A DNA stretch of 7,752 bases from Actinomycetes bacterium (GTDB taxonomy: Bacteria > Actinomycetota > Acidimicrobiia > Acidimicrobiales > UBA8190): positions 1 to 7,752 of the forward strand of contig JAJYAB010000079.1 in assembly GCA_021779775.1 (NCBI GenBank). Reading direction: 5' to 3'. Both the position numbers and the translations under genes were made by a program. The notes beneath the pieces were generated by a model. It saw nothing but the letters and a program-made list of their open reading frames with translations, was not told the origin of the DNA and ran no database searches. The stretch's first letter is position 1; every line of letters starts with the position of its first letter. Of this stretch, positions 1 through 6,715 are shown piece after piece.

Positions 1-914
1 TGGAGCTGGCAGGCCGGTTCGTGGCCAACTTGCAGCAGGTGGTGCTGGGCACGCCGGGGGCAGTGACCGCGGCGGCCATCGCCGTCTTGTCGGGCGGCCA
101 CCTGCTGATCGAAGACGTGCCTGGGGTGGGGAAGACCGTGCTGGCACACGCCATCGCCACGTCGCTCGGGGTCGATCTGTCGCGGGTCCAAGGCCACCCC
201 GACCTGCTGCCGTCGGATGTCACCGGGGTCACCGTGTACTCCCCGGACGCCGGCACCTGGGAGTTCCGTCCGGGCCCGGTGTTCGCCCATGTGGTCCTGG
301 TCGACGAGCTCAACCGGACACCGCCACGCACCCAGGCCGCGCTCCTCGAGACCATGGAGGAGCGCCAGGTGTCGGCCGACGGCGAGTCCTACCCGCTGCC
401 CGGACCCCACCTGGTCGTAGCCACCCAGAACCCGATGTCGCAGATCGGGACCTACCCGCTGGTGGAGAGCCAACTGGACCGGTTCTCGCTGGCCACCGCC
501 ATCGGGTACCCCGATGCCGCCACCGAGGTGGCCCTGGTCCTTCGCCGCGGCGGGCGGGTTGCCCTCGAGTCGTTGGAGGCGATCTGCGGGGTCGACGACT
601 GGGCGGCCGCGCAGCAGGCCACCAAGACCGTGACGGTCGCCGGGCCGATCGCCGAATATGCGGTGGCGCTCTGCCGCGGCACCCGGAGCGCCCCCGGGGT
701 CCGCCTGGGGGCCAGCCCGCGGGCGGCCATCTGGGTGGTGCGGTCCGCCCAGGGGCACGCCGTGCTGTCCGGACGCCGGCACGTGACCCCTGGTGACGTC
801 CAAGCCGTGGCTGTGGCCTGCCTCGCCCACCGGCTCCTCACCGAAGAGGGCGTGGAACATGGCGTGGCCGTGGTCCGCCGCCTGATCGACACCACACCGA
901 CGCCGCTGCCGTGA
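1..914 (+). CDS. MoxR-family AAA+ ATPase (5' end truncated by window)
   Basis: This is a cytoplasmic MoxR-type AAA+ ATPase, a family thought to act as a chaperone that uses ATP to remodel or activate partner proteins. The open frame runs from base 3 and gives about 303 residues. A GTG at base 21 could be read as the start, but the residues before it fit the N-terminal helix of the family and no good ribosome site precedes it, so the true start is probably just outside the window. Counting from base 21, Walker A is at residues 32-39 (GVGKT at 35-39), Walker B is LVDEL with the Asp codon at 303-305, and the motif ATQNP...GTYPLVESQLDRF follows at about 134-155. A C-terminal AAA lid completes the protein. 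MoxR proteins are usually 310-350 residues, so little is missing. The TGA overlaps the GTG of the DUF58 gene (GTGA), indicating a coupled operon. The family call is very secure; the substrate is not known. Confidence 0.95.
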   Translation, partial: ELAGRFVANLQQVVLGTPGAVTAAAIAVLSGGHLLIEDVPGVGKTVLAHAIATSLGVDLSRVQGHPDLLPSDVTGVTVYSPDAGTWEFRPGPVFAHVVLVDELNRTPPRTQAALLETMEERQVSADGESYPLPGPHLVVATQNPMSQIGTYPLVESQLDRFSLATAIGYPDAATEVALVLRRGGRVALESLEAICGVDDWAAAQQATKTVTVAGPIAEYAVALCRGTRSAPGVRLGASPRAAIWVVRSAQGHAVLSGRRHVTPGDVQAVAVACLAHRLLTEEGVEHGVAVVRRLIDTTPTPLP

Positions 915-1954
915 CCCGGCACCCCGCCGATCCCGGGCGCCCCCACCCCGAGCGACCCCGCCCCGCCGATCCCGGGCGCCCCGGGCGACCCCGCCCCGAA
1001 CGGGCAGCCGGGCCGATCGGGGGCAGCATCCTCGCCCTGGGCGCCTGGGCGGTGGTGGCACACACCAGCGGGTCCGGATGGGTGCAAACCCTGGGCGCCG
1101 TGCTGACCGGCGTCCTGGTGGTCGGGCTGGCCGGGCCGGCAGTGGCAGTGACCCGGGCAAAGGTGACCGTGGTCCGCTCCCCAGCGGACGCCACCGCCGG
1201 CAGCGGTGCCGAGCTGCGCATCACTGCCTCGGCACGCGTACGGGTCGAACCCGTCGACCCGGGCGGGCCGCGCACCTTCGCCGGACCGCGGCACGGCCCC
1301 GATGAAGACGATCACGACGAAGGGGCGACCACCAGCCTCACCGTCGTCCCCGAGCACCGGGGGCTCGTCCCCTGGGTGACGGTCGACATCGCCTCGGCAT
1401 CGCCGTTCGGTCTCATGTGGTGGCACCGGCAGCTCCGCCTGCCGCTGACCCAGGTCATGCACGTCGCCCCAAGGATGGGGGTGGCCGGCCGCATCTGGCC
1501 ACCCGATGACCTCCGGTCCGCAGAGCTCCGGCGACGCTCCCCCGCCGTGGTGGGCGAGCCCCGAGGGGTCCGGCCCTACCGGCCGGGGGACAGCCGGCGT
1601 TGGGTGCACTGGCCGGCTACCGCCCACAGCGGTGTCGTGATGGTGCGTGACATGGAGACGCCGGCCGCCAATCTGCCAACCGTCCGAGTCGTCCTCCCCG
1701 AGGACACCGACCAGGCCGACGCCGCAGCCGGAGACGGTCTGGCGGCCGTGGCCGCGCTGCTGCGGGACGGCACTGCGGTGCTGCTCGTGACCGACGAGGC
1801 TGGCGGTACGTGCGCCGCCGTGGTCGGCGACCGGCGCGCCGCAGGCCGGCGTCTGGGTCGGGCCGTCGCAGCGCCGGACCGGCCGGCGATCACCGCCAGC
1901 CCCGGACCGGGCACCCCCGCACCCGGCGCCGGGCCGAAGTGGTCACCGCCGTGA
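911..1954 (+). CDS. DUF58 domain membrane protein (MoxR partner)
   Basis: This 347-residue protein belongs to the DUF58 family, whose members usually sit next to MoxR ATPases and are thought to be their membrane partners, with a vWA-like fold. The GTG start at 911 overlaps the preceding stop by 4 bases, and no alternative start lies before the first membrane segment. Visible parts in order are an Arg/Pro-rich N-tail with an internal duplication (residues 2-33), two hydrophobic segments (about 36-51 and 57-80), a beta-rich region, and the DUF58 signature RPYRPGDSRRWVHW at 221-234, followed by an 'RDMETP' segment like the family's usual 'vRefe'. The C-terminus is a Pro/Gly/Ala-rich tail. There is no clear Shine-Dalgarno sequence, consistent with translation being coupled to the ATPase gene. 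The exact role is unknown. Family-level confidence is high from the signature, topology and context. Confidence 0.9.
   Translation: MTRHPADPGRPHPERPRPADPGRPGRPRPERAAGPIGGSILALGAWAVVAHTSGSGWVQTLGAVLTGVLVVGLAGPAVAVTRAKVTVVRSPADATAGSGAELRITASARVRVEPVDPGGPRTFAGPRHGPDEDDHDEGATTSLTVVPEHRGLVPWVTVDIASASPFGLMWWHRQLRLPLTQVMHVAPRMGVAGRIWPPDDLRSAELRRRSPAVVGEPRGVRPYRPGDSRRWVHWPATAHSGVVMVRDMETPAANLPTVRVVLPEDTDQADAAAGDGLAAVAALLRDGTAVLLVTDEAGGTCAAVVGDRRAAGRRLGRAVAAPDRPAITASPGPGTPAPGAGPKWSPP
922..982 (+). repeat. In-frame 22-bp direct repeat in DUF58 N-terminus
   Basis: A perfect 22-bp direct repeat occurs at 922-943 and 961-982, with starts 39 bp (13 codons) apart, so the reading frame is kept. It encodes the peptide PADPGRP twice, at residues 5-11 and 18-24, inside a tail made almost only of Arg, Pro, Asp, Glu and Gly. 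It looks like a small in-frame duplication within a disordered cytoplasmic tail. Confidence 0.85.
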
Positions 1955-4035
1955 GCTTCCTGCGGATGGTGCAGCACGCCAACCGGCCCGGGGTGCCCGA
2001 GAACGACGTGCGGCTCCGCCTGGCCGCCGCGGGGGCCGTCGTGACCGGTATCGCTGCCTGCCACGCCGAGCACGAGATCTCCGGTCTCGTGGCCCTCTGC
2101 ACAGGAACCCTGGTGGTGGGGGGAATGGCGTTCTCCTACGCCACCCGGCGTCGACCCTGGGCCTGGGTGAAGCCCACCCTGGCGCTGGCGGTGGTGGGGG
2201 GCTTCGCGTGGCTCTTCCTCCGGCTGACCACCGGAACGGTCACCGACATCAACGGGATCGACGGCCCGTTGGCCGCCCTGTTCGCCTGGATCCAGGTCAC
2301 CCATGCCTTCGACGTCCCGGCCCGGCGCGACCTGACGTTCTCGCTGGTCGGTTCGGCGAGCCTGATGGCCGTGGCTGGCGCCCAGGCGGTCGACTCGTCG
2401 TTCGGGTTGTTCGTAGTGCTCTGGCTGGCCTTCGGCGCGTGGGGCTTGCTCGGCATCTGGAGATCGGCCAGCGACGGAGGACGTGTCGGCGGGCGGGGAC
2501 TGACGGCGGCACTGGTGGCGGCAGGCGCGGTGGCCATCCTCGTCATGGCCGTGCTGCCGGCACCCCGCGCGTCGGGGAACGTGCCGTTCCCCGACGCGGC
2601 CGCCCCGGGGGCCCGCCCGCTCGGCGGTCGGGCCCAGGTGTCGGGGGACGGGCAGCGGCCTGGGGAGCCGGCCCGAGCTGGTTCGCCTGGTGGCCCGACG
2701 CGTGTCGGCGGGTTCCTCGGGTTCGCCCATCACCTCGACACCGCGCTGCGAGGCTCGCTCGGCAACCAGGTCGTCATGCATGTCCGGGCACAGCGGCCGA
2801 CGTTCTGGATCGGCGAGACGTTCGACACCTGGGACGGTCGGAGCTGGGGGACGAGCGGTCGCCACATGCGAGCAGTGGACGGCGGCTCCCCGTTCGCCAT
2901 CGACCCGGCGCAGGGCGACACGTCAGGCGGGCCGTCCGACCTCCAGACGTTCTACCTGGCCGCGTACGGACCGAACCTGCTGTTCCACGCAGCAGACGCC
3001 CGAGCCGTGTGGTTCCCGTCCGGCCGCCTGTACGCGGGCAACGACGGCACCCTGGTGGCCCCGCAGACGATGGGCCCGGGCACGATCTACACCGTCGACT
3101 CGACCGTCGTCCAAGCGACACCAGCCGAGCTCCGGGCGGCCGGCGGCAGTCCCTTCGGGCTCGCCAGCGGCGGGGTGGACACCCGTCTTCCCCATCCCTA
3201 TCCGAGGGTGCAAGCCCTGGCCGAGGCGGTGACAGCAGGCCAGCGCACCACGTACGACCGAGTACAGGCGCTGATCGGCTGGATCGCCGCCCATACACAC
3301 TACTCCACCGACATCCCGCCGCTGCCGGCCGGCTCGAACACCGTCGACGACTTCCTGTTCGGGAGCCGCACCGGCTTCTGCGAACAGATCTCGACGTCGC
3401 TGGCCGTCATGCTCCGCACGCTCGGCATCCCGGCACGCGAGGCGGTGGGCTACGTGCCCGGACCGTTCAACCCACTGACCGACCTCTACGACGTGCAGGC
3501 CCGCGATGCGCATGCCTGGGTGCAGGTGTGGTTCCCCGGCATCGGGTGGCAGAGCTTCGACCCGACCGCCAGTGTGCCGCTGGCCAACCCGTCGCCGGGG
3601 GCGGCACTGGCGCACGACGCCGTCGGGGCGCTGCGTCGGGTGCCCTGGGTGCCTACGGGCATCGCCACGGTGGCCGCCGCGGCGGTAGCCCTGGTGTTGC
3701 GGTGGTACCGGCGGAGGCCACCGAGCTGGGAGCTGGCCATGGCCAAACGGATCCAGCGGGCGGGATCGCGCGCCGGGCGGCGGCGAGCGCCATCGGAGAC
3801 CCTGGCCTCCTATGCTGCGGCGCTCGACGCCCGCCGGAGCGACGGCCGCCATCCCGCCTCGGCGCTGGCGGAGATCGTCGAGTCCTCGGCCTACGGGGGG
3901 ATCGCGCCAGCAGCCGACGTCCGGCACCGGATGGAGGCGGCGGCCCGACGCCTGCGGGTGCCCCGTGCCGCTCAGCTCGAGGTGGCAGCCAACGCGTCGG
4001 CGAGCGACGTGCCGGTTTCGAGCAGTCGGTGGTAA
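1951..4035 (+). CDS. TgpA-type membrane transglutaminase-like protein (DUF3488/DUF4129 architecture)
   Basis: This membrane protein of 694 residues has an extracytoplasmic transglutaminase-like cysteine peptidase fold. The GTG at 1951 overlaps the DUF58 stop (GTGA); ATG 1966 is an alternative. About six or seven hydrophobic helices lie within residues 24-204 (for example 43-64, 72-92, 130-147, 151-170, 184-204). A long Gly/Pro/Arg-rich loop and the catalytic domain follow, then a last helix at about 568-587 and a basic DUF4129-like cytoplasmic tail. The catalytic triad is visible: Cys477 in GFCEQ, His521 in DAHAWVQVWF and Asp537 in SFDPT. TgpA-like proteins are encoded with MoxR and DUF58 in many bacteria; one in Pseudomonas has been reported as essential. 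Substrates here are unknown, with cell-envelope proteins or peptides the usual guess. The 3' end overlaps the convergent oxidoreductase gene by 64 bases. Confidence 0.92.
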   Translation: MSFLRMVQHANRPGVPENDVRLRLAAAGAVVTGIAACHAEHEISGLVALCTGTLVVGGMAFSYATRRRPWAWVKPTLALAVVGGFAWLFLRLTTGTVTDINGIDGPLAALFAWIQVTHAFDVPARRDLTFSLVGSASLMAVAGAQAVDSSFGLFVVLWLAFGAWGLLGIWRSASDGGRVGGRGLTAALVAAGAVAILVMAVLPAPRASGNVPFPDAAAPGARPLGGRAQVSGDGQRPGEPARAGSPGGPTRVGGFLGFAHHLDTALRGSLGNQVVMHVRAQRPTFWIGETFDTWDGRSWGTSGRHMRAVDGGSPFAIDPAQGDTSGGPSDLQTFYLAAYGPNLLFHAADARAVWFPSGRLYAGNDGTLVAPQTMGPGTIYTVDSTVVQATPAELRAAGGSPFGLASGGVDTRLPHPYPRVQALAEAVTAGQRTTYDRVQALIGWIAAHTHYSTDIPPLPAGSNTVDDFLFGSRTGFCEQISTSLAVMLRTLGIPAREAVGYVPGPFNPLTDLYDVQARDAHAWVQVWFPGIGWQSFDPTASVPLANPSPGAALAHDAVGALRRVPWVPTGIATVAAAAVALVLRWYRRRPPSWELAMAKRIQRAGSRAGRRRAPSETLASYAAALDARRSDGRHPASALAEIVESSAYGGIAPAADVRHRMEAAARRLRVPRAAQLEVAANASASDVPVSSSRW

Positions 4036-5252
4036 GCCATCAGCTGGCGCGGGCGGCCGAACCCGACCGCCCCGGTGAGCTGGCCGGCCTTGGCGTACAG
4101 CGCCACGAACCGGCGCTCGTCGAGCGATCCGGTCCCGTCGACGATCGTGACGTCGTCGTCCGGTCCGGGAAAACCGATCACCTGGATCTTCACGTCGTAC
4201 TGGTCGGACCAGACGTAGGGCACGGGCCGGAAAGCCAAGGCGGCCGGGCGACCCCGCAGGAGGTTCCGGGCTGCGTGCACCCCCTGCTCGGCAGCGTTGG
4301 TCCAATGCTCCAGCCGCACGGGGCGTGGCGACCTCGGATCGTCCCACCGGGCGATGTCTCCGGCAGCCACTACCCGGTCGGCGGCGAACAGCCCTTCGTC
4401 GACGCGCACCCCGTCGTCGAGCTCGAGCCCCGATCCGGTGAGCCATCGCGTGGCGGGAGTCACGCCGATACCGACCACTACCACGTCGGCATCGAGATCC
4501 TGGCCGGTGGTGAGGTGCACCCTCGCCGGAGCATCCCCGGGCCCACCAGGTTGGTCGATACCAGCGACTCCAGTGCCCGTCAGCACGGTCACGCCATGGT
4601 CGGTGTGCAGTCCGGCGCACGCCGCACCGATATCGGGTCCGAGCGCCCGGGCGAGCGGCGCGGGCAACGCCTCGACAATCGTCACCGACATGCCTCGGGC
4701 GGAGCAGGTGGCCGCCACCTCGGCACCGATGAACCCGCCGCCGACCACCACCATCCGCGTGCCAGGAACGGCCACGGCCGCTAGGGCGATCGCATCGTCG
4801 AGCGTGCGTAGGACATGGACCGCGCGGTGGCCATCCGTACCAGGCAGGTGCCGAGGCGATGCTCCGGTGGCCACCACGAGCCCGTCGTACTCGAGCGCGG
4901 TGCCATCGGCCAGGTGCACCGTCTGCTCGCCCACATCGAGCGCGGTGGCCGTGCACCCGAGGCGCAGGTCGAGGCCGAGCGCCTCCAGCTTGGCGTCGGG
5001 CCGCAGGGCGACCCTGTCGCGCTCCCAGGTTCCGGCGAGGAACTGCTTCGACAGCGGGGGCCGGTCGTACGGCCGGTGCGACTCCGCCCCGACCATGACG
5101 ATCGGGCCCGTGAGACCGTCGCTGCGCAGGGTCTCAGCGGCCCGCAGGCCGGCCAGCGACGCGCCGACGACCACCACCGTGGCGTCGGCGGCCAGCGGTC
5201 CGGACGGTTCCGGACCGGATCGGTGCCGCTCTGGCGGAGGGGACATGTGCAT
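3972..5252 (-). CDS. FAD/NAD(P)-dependent oxidoreductase, ferredoxin-reductase type
   Basis: This 426-residue flavoprotein resembles the reductase components of dioxygenase and P450 systems (BphA4/ThcD-like), which pass electrons from NAD(P)H through FAD to a ferredoxin. Counting from ATG 5252, the N-terminal FAD-binding motif is VVVVGASLAG (26-35), followed by RPPLSK (64-69), VATGASPR (127-134), an NAD(P)-binding GGGFIGAE (171-178) and the second FAD contact AAGDIARW (296-303). The C-terminal part, with EHW and the WSDQYDVKIQ segment, matches the Reductase_C domain. The start is taken at 5252 because its ATG overlaps the MBL stop as TGATG, with GGCGGG just upstream; ATG 5246 is nearly as likely. 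No ferredoxin or oxygenase gene is in view, so the redox partner is unknown. The coupling to the MBL gene suggests shared expression and perhaps a shared pathway. Confidence 0.9.
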   Translation of the reverse strand: MHMSPPPERHRSGPEPSGPLAADATVVVVGASLAGLRAAETLRSDGLTGPIVMVGAESHRPYDRPPLSKQFLAGTWERDRVALRPDAKLEALGLDLRLGCTATALDVGEQTVHLADGTALEYDGLVVATGASPRHLPGTDGHRAVHVLRTLDDAIALAAVAVPGTRMVVVGGGFIGAEVAATCSARGMSVTIVEALPAPLARALGPDIGAACAGLHTDHGVTVLTGTGVAGIDQPGGPGDAPARVHLTTGQDLDADVVVVGIGVTPATRWLTGSGLELDDGVRVDEGLFAADRVVAAGDIARWDDPRSPRPVRLEHWTNAAEQGVHAARNLLRGRPAALAFRPVPYVWSDQYDVKIQVIGFPGPDDDVTIVDGTGSLDERRFVALYAKAGQLTGAVGFGRPRQLMAYHRLLETGTSLADALAATSS

Positions 5253-5968
5253 CACCCGCCGAACATGGCGTGCCACTGCTCGGGGCTCTGGAGCCGGAAG
5301 ACGTAGTTGCCGGCCCGGGTGTCGCCCAAGGATGCGGACGGGTCGGGCGAGTAGAGGTGCCCGGGGTACAAGACGGTGGCATCGTCGAACCGGGCGAGCC
5401 GGATCATGATCGACCGGTACATCTCGTCAGGATCGCTTCCGGGAAGATCCGTCCGCCCGCACCCGTCGAGGAACAGGGTGTCACCCGAGACCAGCCGGCC
5501 GGCAACATGGAAGCACTGGCTGCCCGGGGTGTGGCCCGGCGTGTGGACGAGCTCGATCTCCACGTCACCGACAGCCACGCGGTCGCCGCTGTCGTGCTCG
5601 ACCAGGTCCCCGCCGGTCACGCCGGTGGCCCGGGTGATCCACCGGCTCTCGTCTCGCTGCACGTGTACCGGGACCGGCACCCGTTCGAGGAGATCGGCGA
5701 TCCCCTCGACGGGATAGCCCATCAGATCTCCACCGACGTGGTCCGGGTGGTAATGCGTGGCGAGCACACCGACGCACCGCATGCCGTCGGCGGCCATCAG
5801 GTCGAGCAGGTCGCCGACCCGGTACGCAGGGTCGACCAGGACCGCCTCGCCGGACTGGCGGTCGCCGATGATGTAGCAGAGGTTGACCATCTGCCTCGCC
5901 ACCGGGTCAGCGGTGGCGAAGTCGCGGCCGGCGAGGAGCTGGCGGAAGTAGAGGCGGTCGTCGTCCAT
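5252..5968 (-). CDS. MBL-fold metallo-hydrolase (glyoxalase II / persulfide dioxygenase-like)
   Basis: This 238-residue protein has the metallo-beta-lactamase fold. Metal ligands are all visible counting from ATG 5968: His72, His74, Asp76 and His77 in THYHPDH, His146 in HTPGHTPGS, Asp163 in SGDTLF and His204 in LYPGHLY. The stretch GCGRTDLPGSDPDEMY after the Asp is typical of the hydroxyacylglutathione hydrolase/persulfide dioxygenase (ETHE1, YcbL) branch. The ATG at 5968 is preferred over the in-frame GTG at 5995, because GAGGTGA lies 8 bases before it and the protein then begins MDDDRLYFRQLL, as I recall for close relatives. The gene is coupled by TGATG to the flavin reductase. Its leader holds a pentanucleotide repeat array. 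The substrate cannot be told from sequence; a thioester or persulfide is plausible, and the metal (zinc or iron) is undetermined. Confidence 0.88.
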   Translation of the reverse strand: MDDDRLYFRQLLAGRDFATADPVARQMVNLCYIIGDRQSGEAVLVDPAYRVGDLLDLMAADGMRCVGVLATHYHPDHVGGDLMGYPVEGIADLLERVPVPVHVQRDESRWITRATGVTGGDLVEHDSGDRVAVGDVEIELVHTPGHTPGSQCFHVAGRLVSGDTLFLDGCGRTDLPGSDPDEMYRSIMIRLARFDDATVLYPGHLYSPDPSASLGDTRAGNYVFRLQSPEQWHAMFGG

Positions 5969-5976
5969 GGGGTCGG

Positions 5977-5983
5977 TCACCTC
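5977..5983 (-). promoter_or_regulatory. Ribosome binding site deciding the MBL start
   Basis: GAGGTGA on the minus strand lies 8 bases upstream of ATG 5968. It is the best Shine-Dalgarno match in this leader and falls inside the longer reading frame that begins at GTG 5995, so it argues for the shorter protein. Confidence 0.65.
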
Positions 5984-6011
5984 GGGTCGCTGCACCGGCG
6001 CCGGAGCGCCA

Positions 6012-6055
6012 GGGGTCGGGTCGGGTCGGGTCGGGTCGGGTCGGGTCGGGTCGGG
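6012..6055 (+). other. Potential G-quadruplex tract
   Basis: Nine runs of at least three G, separated by 2-base loops (TC), satisfy the usual G-quadruplex pattern twice over. The G-rich strand is the plus strand, which is the template strand for the minus-strand MBL gene; the RNA would be C-rich. Folding is inferred from pattern only. Confidence 0.55.
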
Positions 6056-6075
6056 TCGGATCGGATCGGATCGGG
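6016..6075. repeat. Pentanucleotide tandem array (TCGGG/TCGGA), 12 units
   Basis: Eight perfect TCGGG units (6016-6055) are followed by three TCGGA units (6056-6070) and one more TCGGG (6071-6075), giving twelve 5-bp units without interruption. The array lies in the 162-base gap between the deformylase stop and the MBL start, ending 47 bases before ATG 5968. As the unit is not a multiple of three, slippage would shift any frame that crosses it. All three minus-strand frames across it lack stops and read a permuted Pro-Thr-Arg-Pro-Asp peptide. The variant TCGGA units at one end are what a slippage-prone array with point changes looks like. Confidence 0.95.
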
Positions 6076-6087
6076 TCGTCGACCGGC

Positions 6088-6093
6088 ATCGTA
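6088..6093 (-). promoter_or_regulatory. Possible -10 element for the MBL gene
   Basis: TACGAT on the minus strand is a fair -10 hexamer in an otherwise very GC-rich gap. No convincing -35 hexamer was found 16-18 bases upstream. If real, transcription would begin just before the pentanucleotide array and place it in the 5' untranslated region. This is weak evidence, since a run-through transcript from the deformylase gene would serve equally well. Confidence 0.25.
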
Positions 6094-6130
6094 CCGGGGG
6101 AGGGGAAGCAGTCGCTGAAAAGGCTCGGCG

Positions 6131-6631
6131 TCAGCGGTAGACCTTCCGGGCGAACACGCTGTGGGGGCCGGCCACCCGGTCGAGGAACACCAGGCCGTCG
6201 AGATGGTCGAGCTCGTGGAGCACCGCCCGTGCCTCGAACCCGTCGACCCGCAGCGACCGTCGACGACCGTCAGGGTCGAAACCGGTGACCGTTAGATCCG
6301 CCGGTCGTGCCACGTCCCCGGTCAGGTCGGGCACCGACATGCACCCTTCGCGCGCCACCACGGCTTCCCCCGGCTCCGCCACCCGCGGATCGAAGAGCAC
6401 GAACGGCCCGTGGCACGACCGGGCATGGCGGTGCCCGGTGACGTCGACGGCGAAGGCCCGGAGCGAGACGCCGATCTGCGGGGCGGCCAGCCCGACGCAG
6501 GCAGGTGATGCCGCCATGGTGTCGAGCAGGTCCACCGCCAGTGACCGCGCGGCGTCGTCGACGCGGCCCACCGCCACAGCAGGCATCGTCAGGACCGGGT
6601 CAGGAAGCAGGCGAACGGGGACGACGGCCAT
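6131..6631 (-). CDS. def: Peptide deformylase
   Basis: This 166-residue cytoplasmic metalloenzyme removes the formyl group from the initiator methionine of new proteins. All three family motifs are present: motif 1 CVGLAAPQIG at 45-54, motif 2 EGCMS at 95-99 with the metal-binding Cys97, and motif 3 HELDHLDG at 139-146 with ligands His139 and His143 and catalytic Glu140. The length is normal. The first motif position is Cys where GxGLAAPQ has Gly. The ATG at 6631 has no clear Shine-Dalgarno sequence (its leader is C-rich). The gene lies 84 bases after the ACT-domain gene. The usual partner fmt is not in view, so this may be the only deformylase or a second copy; the window cannot say. Confidence 0.93.
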   Translation of the reverse strand: MAVVPVRLLPDPVLTMPAVAVGRVDDAARSLAVDLLDTMAASPACVGLAAPQIGVSLRAFAVDVTGHRHARSCHGPFVLFDPRVAEPGEAVVAREGCMSVPDLTGDVARPADLTVTGFDPDGRRRSLRVDGFEARAVLHELDHLDGLVFLDRVAGPHSVFARKVYR

Positions 6632-6715
6632 GGGGGGAGGTCTGGTCGGGCTGGCGCTGGTCGGGGGCGAAGCTCGGGCAGTCGGGCTGTCGGGACGGCC
6701 AGCGGATGCCGGCGG

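Noticed and set aside
1576..2865. Minus-strand 429-codon frame opposite DUF58/TgpA, and a similar 391-codon frame at 452-1627
   Set aside because: Both are antisense to well-supported genes and rich in His/Pro/Arg/Gly without family features.
2208..4784. Very long plus-strand open frame (858 codons) crossing the transglutaminase gene and the antisense of the oxidoreductase gene
   Set aside because: It has Arg/Pro/Gly-dominated composition with no domain, and it overlaps two genes with clear catalytic motifs in other frames. Long stop-free shadow frames are expected at this GC content.
2923..4956. Minus-strand 677-codon open frame opposite the transglutaminase gene
   Set aside because: It has no recognisable motif and low-complexity composition. 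It also overlaps the oxidoreductase gene in another frame, so it is a GC shadow.
5969..5995. Alternative MBL start at GTG 5995
   Set aside because: There is no ribosome site before it, whereas GAGGTGA is well placed for ATG 5968, where the family-like N-terminus begins.
5995..6004. Perfect 10-bp palindrome CCGGCGCCGG upstream of the MBL start, considered as an operator
   Set aside because: Short palindromes of only G and C are common by chance at this GC content, and it lacks a second copy or flanking symmetry.
5270..6118. Plus-strand 282-codon frame that reads the pentanucleotide array as Gly-Arg-Val-Gly-Ser repeats
   Set aside because: It is antisense to the MBL gene for most of its length. 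The MBL frame has a full set of metal ligands and a good ribosome site, while this frame has neither a domain nor a clear start signal.
6113..6136. Inverted repeat (CGCTGA/TCAGCG, 12-base spacer) at the deformylase stop, considered as a terminator
   Set aside because: The stem is only 6 bp, the loop is large, and the T-run is in the loop instead of after the stem.
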